Shown here: positions 35,169 to 45,930 of the stretch, one piece after another
Position numbering within the stretch: the first letter of the stretch is position 1
How the letters are laid out: every line of letters starts with the position of its first letter
NCBI GenBank assembly: GCA_963920575.1
Contig: OY986967.1
Location: 21,407,648 to 21,471,647 of the forward strand
Reading direction: 5' to 3'
DNA length: 64,000 nucleotides
Origin: Narthecium ossifragum
Taxonomy: Eukaryota; Streptophyta; Magnoliopsida; Dioscoreales; Nartheciaceae
The notes under the pieces: model-generated
Database searches by the model: none
The model's input: the letters and a program-made list of their open reading frames with translations, nothing else
Told to the model about the DNA's origin: nothing
Program-made: the position numbers and the translations under genes

Positions 35169-36474
35169 TGTTAGAACAGAAATTATGACCGTTGACTGGG
35201 ACTGTAATCAAGGTCAAAATTCTATTTCCACATTCGAAGAATCAGGAGATTGTGGTTTTTAGTTCTTCTCCTTCGAATGATCGAATCAGAGGTGTTGAAG
35301 TGTACAAAGAAGATATTTTGTGGTTGATTGTGGAGTTGATGGAAATGGAAAATGGAAATAATGGAAAATGGGAAATGGGAAATGGAGGATGGAAAATGGA
35401 ATTCTATGTTAAATCTACTCCTATTTTAGGTAGATCTACTCCTAGAAATAAAGAATTATGGTAGCACTACTCCTAGGAAAATATGATAATTCTACTCCTA
35501 TGGAAGAAATTAATGTAGCACTACTCCTAGAAATGAAGGACGATGCAGGAATTTAAAGGAAGGAAAATGCAGGAATTTAAATGAAGGAAAATGTAGGAAT
35601 TTAAAGGAAGGAAAATGCTTCATTGCTGAATTTAAATGGCTACATAATGATAAAAAGTTTAGTGGCCGGGGCCAAATTTAAAAGGCTACATTGCTAATAA
35701 ATATAAAAAGACAATATGAAGATAAAAAGCAGTTTTGCTTTGATGGCGGGGGCATTTTTTCTTCTTCCTCTTGGCTATTTATAGGGCTTCTAGTAACTGA
35801 TTTGGAAACTGTCAGGAAACCACTCTGCAGTTGCTGCAACTGTTGCTTTGAAAGTAGAAACCACCAGAACTGCATAACTGGTCTAAAACTGCTATGGAAC
35901 CGCCACTAAACAAGGTCTCCTGTCTTCCGCTATATTTTTGCCGATGATAAACTTTGAATCTGGAAAAACTCTGAACATCAAAGTTGTAGATCTTCAAATT
36001 ATCTTTCCAACGGTACCAAAAACGTCCAATTTGAACATCGGATGAGAAAGTTATGGCCAAAATACTTAGACTGCACTAATGGCCGATTAGGAAAATGGGC
36101 GATAGAAATCTGGACGATTTGAGATTTGGACGACATCGTCCATTTTGGGCGATGACATCATCGTCCATTTTGGACGATAGAAAATTTGGTCGATAGATTT
36201 TGGACATTTGGTCTTATTTACCAGTTTGCCACTAAACCCTTTGACCATTAATTTGATACATCAAATGACCGAATTTGGAGATGACGTCAACAACAAAGTT
36301 GTAGATCTTTTCGTCATCTTTCCAATGGTTCAAGAATCGGTCAGTTTGAACATTTGGTGTAAAAGTTATTGCCAAAATACTTCAATTGTGTCAAAACTGA
36401 AGTATTTATTGGCTGATTGGCAATATTTACGAAATTGCCATTGATCGCCCAAATGACTATATTTATATCTAACA
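35169..36474 (-). repeat. 5' LTR of the LARD-like element
   Basis: Same 1306 bp as 31228-32533 with scattered single-base differences (for example around 35750 and 35930). Bounded by TGTTAGA and TCTAACA. Confidence 0.9.
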
Positions 36475-36560
36475 ACCTCCTTATCCTCATTATGATGTTT
36501 GGATAAAAAGCGAGGTTAACTCTCTAACCCTGCTCTTACCCCCTACCAAACGAAGGCTAG
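36475..36560. mobile_element. Right half of the MITE split by the LTR element
   Basis: Continues the element whose left half ends at 31227. The GGATAAAAAGCGAGGTTAAC and CTTACCCCCTACCAAACG segments form the right terminal repeat. Confidence 0.55.
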
Positions 36561-36639
36561 GGTTTACTATTTTTCCAAAATAATCTTTATCAGGGATTTG
36601 ATATAGACATGTATCGATGTGTTTGTTTAAGATAGCTTT

Positions 36640-36790
36640 TAGCTTGCCATTTTATACTTGGCAAAAGCGAGTTTAATATCCTCTCCATTATGTGAGTTGT
36701 GTTAAAATGATCCTCGCATTTAAAACTAGACACACAGGTCCTCCACTTTACAAAACTGGTAACTTTACAAGCCATCCATGCGTGTTTAGT
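36640..36790 (-). repeat. Dispersed repeat, inverted relative to 47466-47550
   Basis: The reverse complement contains CCAGTTTTGTAAAGTGG, a CCTGTGTGTCTAGTTTTAAA segment and GAGGATCATTTTAACACA. The + strand at 47466-47550 carries CCGGTTTTGTAAAGTGG, CCTGTTTTCTAGTTATAAAA and GAGGGATCATTTTGACAC in the same order. They are two diverged copies of one repeat family. Confidence 0.6.
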
Positions 36791-37212
36791 TGCCAGTAGT
36801 GGGGAGTGAAGTCGGGGACTAGCAGCAATCCCTTACTTTAGGTTATTTGGTTGGGCTATTAACTTGTGGGGGTGCAAGGAGTAACTCCTAAAAAAGGATC
36901 TAGTCAGCCATTTAACTCCAACGAAAAAAATGCCATATTTGGATGAGTAGAGTGGAACACAACTGAATTTATTGCCCACCTACTCCCCGCTTGATGGATA
37001 GTAGTCTTGTCTCTCGAAAACTATTGGGGCTAGGGTTTGTTTTCCTCACCCCCCTCATCTCCTCTCCGTTGGCCCTTCTCTCTGATCATCTCTCTCACCC
37101 TCTACGGTGCTCCACCGGCATGTTTGGTCTCAGGTTGCCTCCCTCACTCTCTACTAGCGCTCCATCAACGCTTTGGCTCGGCTGCTCTCTCTGATTATTT
37201 CCCTCTCTACTA

Positions 37213-37905
37213 TGTTGGGGAATCTGAGGAGTCCCGACGATGTCAGAGATACGCCAGATAGATACGGGGATGTCGCAGCGGAAGAGAAACAACCAAACCA
37301 CAAAAGAAAAGGAAAAAGTGGAGACAAGGATTTACGTGGAAAAACCTACCTGCAACAACTGGAAGGAAAAAAACCATGGGCAGCAGAGAAAATCTTCACT
37401 ATGAGAGAGAGATTACAAAGCCCAAACTCTTGCAGAGACAAAGAGATCTCTCTCTAGGGTTGCCTACTCTCACACCTCTCACAATCCTCTCAATAACATC
37501 TCTACCACAAAGAGAAACCCTAAAAGCACTCTATTTATAGCCTCCAATGAATACAAATCCGGATTAGATCTGAGCCGTCGGATTTGCTCGTCCAATGGAG
37601 AGGGATCGATCCCACTCAAGGGAAAAGATCGATCCTTATATGCACGAGATCGATGAATTCCAAAATCCCGAGTCGGATCGATCCTACTATGTAGGAGCGA
37701 TCGATCCGTCCCTAAAAATCTCAGCATCCCGAAGAAGGATCGATATGCGGATCGATCCAACCTTGATCTTCACAAACAGGTGCTCTCTGTCTCTTTTGTT
37801 TTCCGAGTAGGATCGATCCCTCTTGAAAAGATGGATCGATTCGCTGATAAATTTCAAGGAGCGATCGATCCTATTGCCGTTATCTCATGGGAGGAAAAAT
37901 CAACA
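37213..37905 (-). repeat. 3' LTR of the gag-only element
   Basis: A 693-bp LTR with TGTTG...CAACA ends. It carries many GATCGATCC-type palindromes (for example near 37604, 37626, 37675, 37694, 37738, 37754, 37811 and 37862). Confidence 0.93.
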
Positions 37906-38298
37906 AACTCCCCCGTCCGACACATGAGGATAAGCCGTCGAACATGGATACTCCATCAAGCACGGAAACTTCATCAAACTCGGATTGCCATCGAATTTGG
38001 ATTGCGCCGCCGTCATGCCACCTCCAGTGCTGCCAGCTAGCCACTTTTATATTGCCGTCGAAGTTGGATAACACCATCAACCTCAGATCTACCATTGAAC
38101 TCCGGATCTCCCATCGGATTCAGAACCATCATCGAGAACTGTCCACCAAGTCTTGGATGTCGCCGTCAAGTCTTGATCTTCTTGGTTGCTTTCTTGCCTT
38201 CAAGTCGCAGTACATCTCGGGCTTGTAACTCAAATATTTTCGGCCGCTTCGATCGACCGGATACACCTCCTCTTGCTCCTAGCATGGAAGCTCCCCCG

Positions 38299-39087
38299 TC
38301 ACCAGATAGCTGGGTCTAGCGTGACGTTCGCGGTGCTCTCATCTTCACCATCATCAACCTTCCCATCTCTGACGTCCTTCTTGTACTTCCTACACTGCTT
38401 CTTTACATGGCCTGCTTTGCCACAGTAATAGCACGTAACACTTTTTCTTCTGCCTTGGTTCACTGCCACCAGAGACTCTGAGTCTATCTGCCTTTCTCCA
38501 GCAGCCTTCCGTCTGGTCTCTTCGTTCAGCAAACAGCCTGTAACTTGGCTCAGAGATACTGCTCCGTCAGGCGCTGAGTTGCTGAGCAATACTACCAGGC
38601 TCTCCCAAGAATCTGGCAAATAACTAAGCAGGAGTGATGCCTTCAGGTCGTCATCCAAAACCATCTTCATGGTAGCAAGTTGATTGACGATGCTCTGGAA
38701 CTCATTCAGGTGCTCGGCTATCGACCCTCCATCCTGGTACTTCAGATTCACGAGCCGTCAGATCAAGAAAGTTTTGTTTCCAATAGACTTCCTCTCGTAA
38801 AGCTCGTGAAGCTTGTCCTAAAGATCTTTGGCTGTCGTCGTCGACACATGGTGGTAGACGCAATCTTCCAAACACTGTCGGATAGTTGCCAAGGCCTTCC
38901 TGTCAAGCTTGTTACATTCTCCTTCCTCCATCTCTTTAGGCTTCTTTTCTATTCCATGCAGAGGCTCGTAGAGATCCATGCAGAATAAATGATCCTCCAT
39001 CTTTGTCTTCCATAGGCTCCAGTTGTTTCCATTGAGTAGATCCATCCGTACAACATTGACATCCATCTCGCTTCTGCCAGAATCCAA
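38299..39087 (-). pseudogene. Copia-type gag (UBN2-like, CCHC knuckle) with two in-frame stops
   Basis: One frame runs from 39087 to 38299, interrupted by TAG at 38818-38820 and TGA at 38758-38760. The N-terminal part has NGNNWSLWKTKMEDHLFCMD; the middle has EHLNEFQSIVNQLATMKMVL and LLLSYLPDSWESLV, typical of the gag-polypeptide/UBN2 region of Copia elements. Near the C-terminus, CYYCGKAGHVKKQC is a CX2CX4HX4C zinc knuckle that binds RNA. The frame ends with a stop soon after, with no protease. The two stops mean this copy cannot make the full protein by normal translation. Confidence 0.9.
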
Positions 39088-39178
39088 CCCAGATGCTTCA
39101 GATCTTTGATTAGGGACTTAGAATCTTGATCAGGGATTCGAATCCCCCTAATCTCGGAACCTAGGCTCTGGTACCACT

Positions 39179-39874
39179 TGTTGGGGAATCTGAGGGGTCT
39201 CAGCGATGCCGGAGATACGCTAGATAGATACAGGGATGTCGCAGCGGAAGAGAAACAACCAAACCACAAAAGAAAATGAAAAAGTGGAGACAAGGATTTA
39301 CATGGAAAAACCTACCAGCAACAACTGGAAGGGAAAAAAACCATGGGCAGCAGAGAAAATCTTCACTATGAGAGAGAGATTACAAAGCCCAAACCCTAGC
39401 AGAGACAAAGAGATCTCTCTCTAGGGTTGCCTACTCTCACACCTCTCACAATCCTCTCAATAACATCTCTACCACAAAGAGAAACCCTAAAAGTACTCTA
39501 TTTATAGCCTCCAATGAATACAAATCCGGATTAGATCTGAGCCGTCGGATTTGCTCGTCCAATGGAGAGGGATCGATCCCACTCAAGGGAAAAGATCGAT
39601 CCTTGTACGCACGAGATGGATGAATTCCAAAATCCCGAGTCGAATCGATCCTACTATGCAGGAGCGATCGATCCGTCCCTAAAAATCTCAGCATCCCGAA
39701 GAAGGATCAATTTGCGGATCGATCCAACCTTGATCTTCACAAACAGGTGCTCTCTGTCTCGTTTGTTTTTCGAGTAGGATCCGCTGATAAATTTCAATGA
39801 GTGATTGATCCTTCTCTTAAAGACGGATCAATCCTACTGCTGCTGCCGTCATCTCATGGGAGGAAAAATCAACA
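39179..39874 (-). repeat. 5' LTR of the gag-only element
   Basis: A 696-bp LTR close to 37213-37905. A visible difference is the lost segment around 39779, where the 3' copy reads GATCGATCCCTCTTG. The differences indicate moderate age. Confidence 0.93.
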
Positions 39875-39919
39875 TACTACTGATGATCTATTGACCAGAT
39901 CTACTCGGGTTCTTCATTA

Positions 39920-41090
39920 TTGAAGCTTTTATCCACATTTTCTTCTCTACTTGAGCCCTCTCCATATAATGAGAGGTTATATATGCTTGGATCTATTGAT
40001 TTGTTTCATTTTTTTGGGACTTTTGCTGACGCTACACTTTGATCCCCATTTTCCCTTTGATTTCACCCCTCTCCATGTCACGAAAGGTCATGTGTTTGGA
40101 TCTCTTGATTTGCTTTATTCTTATGTGAATGCAGATATGTATGATGTCTGATCCTTGTGTATTTGTTTGTTTTGATCCCTCTTCATATCATGAGAGGCTT
40201 ATATGTGCTTAAATCCATTGATTTCTTTCATTTTTTTAGTTTTTTTGGTGAAGCTGCACTCTGATATGTGTTTTCCCTTTAAATTCACCTCTCTCCATGT
40301 CACGAAAGGCCATATGTGCTTGGATATGTGGATTTGTTTCATTTCTGTGTATGTAGATATGTATGACGCATGATCCTCGTGTATTTGCTTGTTTTGATCC
40401 CTCTCCATGTCACGAGAGGCTTTTATGTGCTTAGATCCTCTTATTTGTTTCATTTCTACGTAAATTTATATGTGGCAGCTGCTAACTACTGATTTTGTTA
40501 TGATGGAGCACTGTGTACATTCCACTGTTAGGATTATTTCGGAGTTACAAAAGAAGGCTTGTGAATTTTGTCGATCTAAATTCTCTTTTTCTACGGTATT
40601 TGTCATATGCTAAGCAACATTTGTATCCTTATAGAGTTAAATTTGTTGTGTAAGTTGCAAGGTTATGTGGTTTGGATTTTATGTTTCCTTCAGATTTAAA
40701 CGACTATATGTGCAACTGCACAAACAAATTTTAAAGCAGAAAGAGGGAATGGATGTGCGCTTATGGGAGTGTCTTTGAATCAGTGGTAAGTGTATGTGTG
40801 TTGTATTTGAGGTATCATGAATTTTTTATTATGCTTAACATAAACCAAATGCTTCTTTCTCTCCTAGTGATTTTTATGACAGTAAGTTCAAAAGCTCAAA
40901 ACCAGTTTTACTAAGGGCCGATCTCCCATATTTTCAGTAAAGCACGTTTCCAAGTATTGTACCTACCACATTTTCAGTTAAGCAGGTTTAATGTATTTGC
41001 TTGTTTTCATCCCTCTTCATGTCACGAGAGGCTTTTATGTGTTTGGATCCTTTTATTTGTTTCATTTCTATGTGAATGTATATGCTGCAC
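39920..41090. repeat. Degenerate repeats around CCCTCTCCATGTCACGAGAGG
   Basis: A unit with CCCTCTCCAT(G)TCACGA(G/A)AGG, then TATGTGCTTGGATC and TTTGTTTCATTT, recurs at about 39955, 40066, 40178, 40291, 40398 and 41008, that is every 105-115 bp in the first five copies. Each begins with a short inverted repeat (CTCTC...GAGAG). No coding potential. Confidence 0.7.
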
Positions 41091-41549
41091 TTTGATATGA
41101 TTCATTTTAATATGATTTATTTTGATCTATATCTTTGAGTGCAATCCAGATATATAGGTACTTTAATGTGCTGCACTTTGATATGTATTGAAATGTAATG
41201 AACATATGCTGCACTTTGATGTTCTTTGGATGTAATTCAGATATATAGATACATAGCTGGTACATAACTTCATTTCGATGATAATTAGGTATCACATATA
41301 TGACAACAAAAAAGCTATTGAATAAAGGGGTTTTAGTAGAGAGCATCATAAAATGAACCTTTTCAACTAATAAAACAACAACCATTAGATTTAACTCCTT
41401 AACACCATTTTAGAGTTTAAAAGATTCTTATACCCACCTTCACAACCAAGATTGCTCTCCATCCCTTCACTCCAATGCCATTCTCCTCTTCCTCGATTGC
41501 GTCGCCGTCGTCGCATCCCATCATCGTCGTCGTCGGCGTCCTCCAAGGC

Positions 41550-41729
41550 GAGATCAAGAGGGTCATCAACCACCCCCTCGCGCTGGCTCACTGCGGCCGC
41601 GCGTTGGAGAGGATCGGGCTCGACGGCGGGACCATCGAGGACACCGCCGGCGCCGTGGAGATGCTCCGATCCAATCGGATGCTCGACACCGTCGCAATTG
41701 CCAGCCCCCGCACCAAGCAGCTGTATGGC
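41550..41729 (+). pseudogene. Arogenate/prephenate dehydratase fragment
   Basis: The frame reads EIKRVINHPLALAHCGRALE, RIGLDGGTIEDTAGAVEMLR and SNRMLDTVAIASPRTKQLYG. This matches the central part of plant arogenate dehydratases of phenylalanine synthesis (family pattern: RVxSHPQALAQCE, then DDTAGAA, then DTAAIASxRAAxxYGL). Only about 60 residues are present, with no substrate-binding start and no ACT domain. Confidence 0.8.
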
Positions 41730-41908
41730 CCTGCTTCAGTCGCCACCTCTGGGGTTTGCACCGTTCTTCACCCCACCAAGCGCGTACCACTAGATCCAGG
41801 CGCTGTCGGGGTCGGATCGGAGTAGGGAGGGGTCGGTGACAGATGCCTCCTCCATCCGGCTCGACGATGCCTGCCCCTATGGTCGACAAGTCAACCGCGG
41901 CGGCAGCC

Positions 41909-42028
41909 GGGAGGAAGAGGTTCTAGACAAAGTTCACCCTGGAGCAGAAGGAGAGGATGAAGGCGTTCGTTGAGAGGCTCGGTTGGCGCATCCAGGAGCA
42001 CGATGACGCCGCACTAGAGGAGTTCTGC
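41909..42028 (+). pseudogene. ZF-HD homeodomain fragment with in-frame stop
   Basis: The frame reads GRKRF, a TAG stop (41924-41926), then [20 protein letters not shown] and [14 protein letters not shown]. This is the first part of the ZF-HD homeodomain (family pattern: KRxRTKFTxEQKxxMxxFAExxGWRIQKxDExxVxxFC). It is in the same orientation as the dehydratase fragment 180 bp upstream, though in the genome at large these are unrelated genes. After EEFC the homology stops. Confidence 0.85.
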
Positions 42029-42606
42029 CTCATGTCCGTCATAAGAGAAAAGAGAAAAGAGAAACTTGACTGCGCGTCGAAGCTGAAGTCGCCAGTGTTC
42101 CTGCTATGGAGGAAGCGGAAGGCCCTGCTTAGCTTCTCGGCGACGGCATCATAGTTGTAGGGGTCAAATATTGGGCTAATATTGAACTGGAATAATGAAT
42201 AATATACAAATATGAGAAAAGAGAAGAGAAAAGCTGAGATGGAGACGTAGCCGTCATCGTCGACGATGATGCAGACTTAGCCGTCTTCACCACTGCAAAA
42301 TTCTTATAATGCATGTATGACCTCCACCACGCGGCGATCAAATTCGTGATCAAATCGAAATCAATTTGAATGGATTACGGTAAAAGATGGAAATAAAACA
42401 ACACATAACTTCTTTAAAATAAAAACAATTATATAATACCTAAATTATACAATATAGTGGACATAGGGGTAAAATAGTCATTCAAAATACATAACCTCCC
42501 ATAAGTGTCTTAAAGTGGTGTTTATAAATTAAAATTAAAACTAACGATGGTAGTGTACAAGTTAATAAATTTATTTATTTTGATATAAACACTAATTATC
42601 TATTGA

Positions 42607-43519
42607 ATAAAAGCCAAAAGCAAAGCATTCTTTAGATCCAAACACGGAGATGCATGCATGTAATTAATTAAACATTCCCGGTCAACCCTATTTATGTGGA
42701 TTAGAGCGATTAGTATAAACCCATGTTACTGTATATTAAAGAAAGAGAAGGTTGTTTAATGGAATGGGCCCATTTATTGTAAAGCTCATTGCCGGGAATC
42801 TTTCAAAACAACTGTTTATGTATATGTATACATGCTCATGGCTGATTGTCTTCTGCTATTTACATATCACTAGGTGGTGGGCCCGTGCCACCTGACACGG
42901 CTAATTGTCCACCCTCACTATCTCTATTATAATTTACGTCACATCAGTCACTATCTTTTTTATTTATTTATTTAATTATAATTTTATACCACGTGTATGT
43001 CATGTGTGTATAAGTTTATGACTCAGATGATGAGTCATAAAAGTAACTACCCTTGGATCTTATAAGGTAGATAAGTATTTATATTTAAAACTAATCTCCT
43101 GGCTTATGATTATAAGGATGTATATTTAAAACTAACCTAGGGAATATGATAAAAATATACAAAGTTAACTTAGGAAAATATACATATAAATAAACTAATA
43201 GAAGGTAAATGGTTGTAACCGTTTTTGCTCCTTATAAGATTGATTGCATATATTTATTATAATTATTATAAATGGCCCGATTGTATTATCATCCATATTT
43301 TTTTAGTTAGTTGTATTGTATGCTATTTGGTTGCTTTTGTTCAAATGCTACTTAAAACATAACCACTTATACAAGAGTAACGATCTAGTTTTGAATGTTG
43401 CGTTCACTCACTCCCCTTTCATTTCCTCTTAAATGGATGGTTAAGATGAACAATTTGAGAGAATGAGGGTACTTATTGTGATATACGCTGTCGTAATAGT
43501 TGTAATTAAATAATACCAC
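42607..43519. other. AT-rich intergenic stretch
   Basis: No coding domain. A CACTAGGTGGTGGGCCCGTG motif near 42870 resembles repeat-derived termini and has a weak counterpart near 54345. Confidence 0.35.
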
Positions 43520-44700
43520 GCGCCATGCTATCGCATTAGTGATGTGCCCCGGGAGTATAGAGAAGAGATTAGAAAAAGACACATGGATAGGATTATGAGG
43601 GCCGGTAGGGATTATTGTGTCAGCTACATTCGTATGGATGTGGATGCATTGAAAGAACCAGCCAAACCAATGAGACTGCAACATTTGCTAGAGGACACAG
43701 ATCATGTAACCTTTGAAGAACAGTTGTGTATATTTCTATATATTATTGATCACAATACAAAAAATCAAGTGATCGGGACAGAGTTTCTGTTGTTCGGGGA
43801 GACCATTAGTCGATATTTTAATGCCGTTTTGAAGACAATATGTAAATGTAGCAGTCTTTAAGGTAATAATTGATGCTAACTATTGCAACATTCTTGGGTT
43901 GCACTGGTCTTATGACCAATGGAATTATATGATATGTTGCTTTCTTCATGTACATGTTGGATTGTATTGGCTTTATGGATGGCACACATTGATGCGAACG
44001 TCTCCGCCGATAGAATCCTATCATTTCGTGGTCGAAAAAGAGTGACTCAAAATGTTTGGCTGCATGTACACCAGACCTCTGGTTTACATATGTATTAGCT
44101 GGTTGGGAAGGTTCAGCCAATCACTTTATTGTGTTGAAAGACACACTTTCGAAACCCTCTCTCGGTGGTTTAACAACCATCGAAGGTAAAAACACAGGGT
44201 GCAACCTCACCAATTTTTCTTACAACCTTTGGCATGCATGTTTTTCGTTTAAATGCTTTTGGTGATGTGTCCATTAATATTAATTGTAGGCAAATACTAC
44301 ATAGTCGATGCCGGATACACAACCATGTCTGACTTCATTGCGCCTTACCGGGGTGTAAAGTATCATTTGAAATTGCATTATAGCATTAGATCTCGCAATC
44401 AGCAAGAGCTTTTCAACTTAAGGCATTCATTGCTTAGGGCGAAGATTGAACGGGCATTTGGCTTATTAAAAAATTATTTTAACATTCTAGCGTCTTATCA
44501 TTTTTTTCCCCTTCAAAACACAAGTTGATCTTGTCCCCATTTGTTGTATTTTACACAACTTTATTCTAAAAAGTCTCCAAGTGATCCAATAATGTTTGTC
44601 GATGTTCAACCGGACGTCTCAACGGATGATGAACAAGCAATTACACAACCACGCATCGGGGTAGCGAGTGGAGCAAAATATTTGGTTAGATATTCGTAAG
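43520..44700 (+). pseudogene. PIF/Harbinger transposase, decayed
   Basis: Pieces in several frames read in the right order: HLLEDTDHVTFEEQLCIFLY and GETISRYFNAVLKTI (43544-43861, N-terminal helical region); CIGFMDGTHID (43955-43990, first catalytic Asp); FTYVLAGWEGSANHFIVLKD (44090-44145); YYIVDAGYTTMSDFIAPYRG (about 44290-44350); and AKIERAFGLLKNYF (about 44440-44480, catalytic Glu). In the second catalytic region the usual Asp (GSAxDxxVL) is His. Frameshifts and stops separate the blocks, so it is inactive. Confidence 0.85.
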
Positions 44701-45031
44701 AGAATTGCTAAACATATGTGGAGAGACTACAACGCATAACACATGAACAATTTGTGTTTGCTTTAAAATGTCTTCATAGGAAATCTTCATTGCAATATAA
44801 TGTGTAAATTCAAATGCAGAAGACAATTGAAGACTATTTATTTGATATACTGAGGGTTTTGAAAAAAATTGGCTTGTACTTTTACATTTTATATTTCATG
44901 TTCCTATTCTGATGGAAGCTTCTACAACTCCATACTGGCCATGTACAGTATTAAAAGGGTATTAATTTGATCATACTTAAAAATATATTACTAATATATA
45001 AAATAAAAAACAATATTGGCCATGCACAACT

Positions 45032-45231
45032 NNNNNNNNNNNNNNNNNNNNNNNNNNNNNNNNNNNNNNNNNNNNNNNNNNNNNNNNNNNNNNNNNNNNN
45101 NNNNNNNNNNNNNNNNNNNNNNNNNNNNNNNNNNNNNNNNNNNNNNNNNNNNNNNNNNNNNNNNNNNNNNNNNNNNNNNNNNNNNNNNNNNNNNNNNNNN
45201 NNNNNNNNNNNNNNNNNNNNNNNNNNNNNNN
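45032..45231. other. Assembly gap (200 N)
   Basis: Exactly 200 N, probably a placeholder of unknown true length. The right flank is A-rich low-complexity DNA and the left flank AT-rich, a likely cause of the break. Confidence 0.98.
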
Positions 45232-45930
45232 AAAAAAGAAAATTAAAAAGAGAAAATTAAGGAGAGAAATTTGAAAAGAAAAAATTAACAAATAGAAAAT
45301 TGAAAATCAAGAACTACAACAGCTGCATACATGAAGTACAATTAAATTGTGATACATCATACGAAAGAATTCTCTTTTTCATTTTTCTCTTTTTAATTTT
45401 TCTCTTTTCATTTTTCTCTTTTTCATTTTTCTCTTTTCATTTTTCACTTTTCCGTTTTAAGAGTTGGTTAGCGAATTTTTGCATTCCCAAATTAAAGAGA
45501 GAAAATTAAAATAAGGAAATCATCTTATTTTTATTAAAAAAATAGAAAATTAAAAAGGGAAAAGAGAAAAGAGAAAAATGAAAAATGAAAAATAAAAAAT
45601 GAAAAATGAAAAATGAAAAATGAAAAATGAAGTTGGGAGCTCGTTGTCATTTAAAACAAGTATAAGAGGGATAGTATGGACATCATGGAATGATTATGGT
45701 GATTGATCGACAAGAATCACGGCGAAGACGGGGATCGAAAGAGAATAGAGAAAAGAGAAAATTGAAAAAGAGAAAATTGACAGCGAATCTGAGTTCGCTG
45801 GATTCTAAAATCGACATAAGAGTGATCTTAGGGATATGATAAAAGAGAAAAATGAAAAATAAAAAAGAGAAAAGTGAAAAACAAAAAATACGAAAAAGAA
45901 AATTATAAAAAGAAAAGAGAACATTGGTGA
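45232..45930. repeat. A/G-rich low-complexity DNA (GAAAAT-type repeats)
   Basis: Repeats of AGAGAAAATTAAA, GAAAAATGAAAAATG and, at 45370-45440, the inverted TTTTTCTCTTTTCA. The inverted halves around 45440 could fold. No coding. Confidence 0.8.

Larger units (their letters stand above)
31228..36474 (-). mobile_element. Non-autonomous LTR retrotransposon (LARD-like), 5247 bp
   Basis: Two near-identical 1306-bp LTRs (31228-32533 and 35169-36474) both start TGTTAGA and end TCTAACA. Just inside the left LTR is a polypurine tract on the minus strand (CCGGGGGGGCAAAA, 32534-32547). Five bases inside the right LTR is a primer-binding-site-like TGGCACGCGCGGTGGGAC (35146-35163 on the minus strand). 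This fixes the element on the minus strand. The flanks are ACCTA and ACCTC, a 5-bp target duplication with one difference. The 2.6-kb interior lacks protease, reverse transcriptase, RNase H and integrase, so it must depend on another element. The few LTR differences imply fairly recent insertion. Confidence 0.92.
37213..39874 (-). mobile_element. Gag-only Copia-type retrotransposon (TR-GAG-like), 2662 bp, complete
   Basis: Two LTRs (37213-37905 and 39179-39874) begin TGTTG and end CAACA and are flanked by a perfect 5-bp target duplication, TACTA (37208-37212 and 39875-39879). On the minus strand the 5' LTR is followed after two bases by TGGTACCAGAGCC (39164-39176), a Copia-type primer-binding site for initiator tRNA-Met. 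The 3' LTR is preceded by a GGGGGAGTT polypurine tract (about 37906-37916). The 1.27-kb interior encodes only a gag-like protein with a zinc knuckle and has no pol. This matches the plant TR-GAG class of short elements mobilised in trans. Confidence 0.95.
41386..42606 (+). mobile_element. Element carrying host gene fragments (Pack-MULE- or Helitron-like)
   Basis: The GC-rich core (41440-42140) carries fragments of two unrelated host genes, and is enclosed by AT-rich ends. The right end (42359-42606; TGGAAATAAAA, then CATAACCTCCCATAAGTGTC and GGTGTTTATAAATTAA) is shared with 46850-47095. The left end (ACAACCATTAGATTTAACTC then AACACCATTTTAGAG) is an approximate inverted match to the right end (CTTAAAGTGGTGTT...CGATGGTAGTGT). 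Capture and joining of exons from several genes is typical of Pack-MULEs and Helitrons. Exact ends and a target duplication could not be fixed. Confidence 0.65.

Noticed and set aside
38680..38988. Plus-strand frame inside the gag-only element
   Set aside because: Antisense of the gag frame, whose zinc knuckle and primer-binding site fix the minus orientation.
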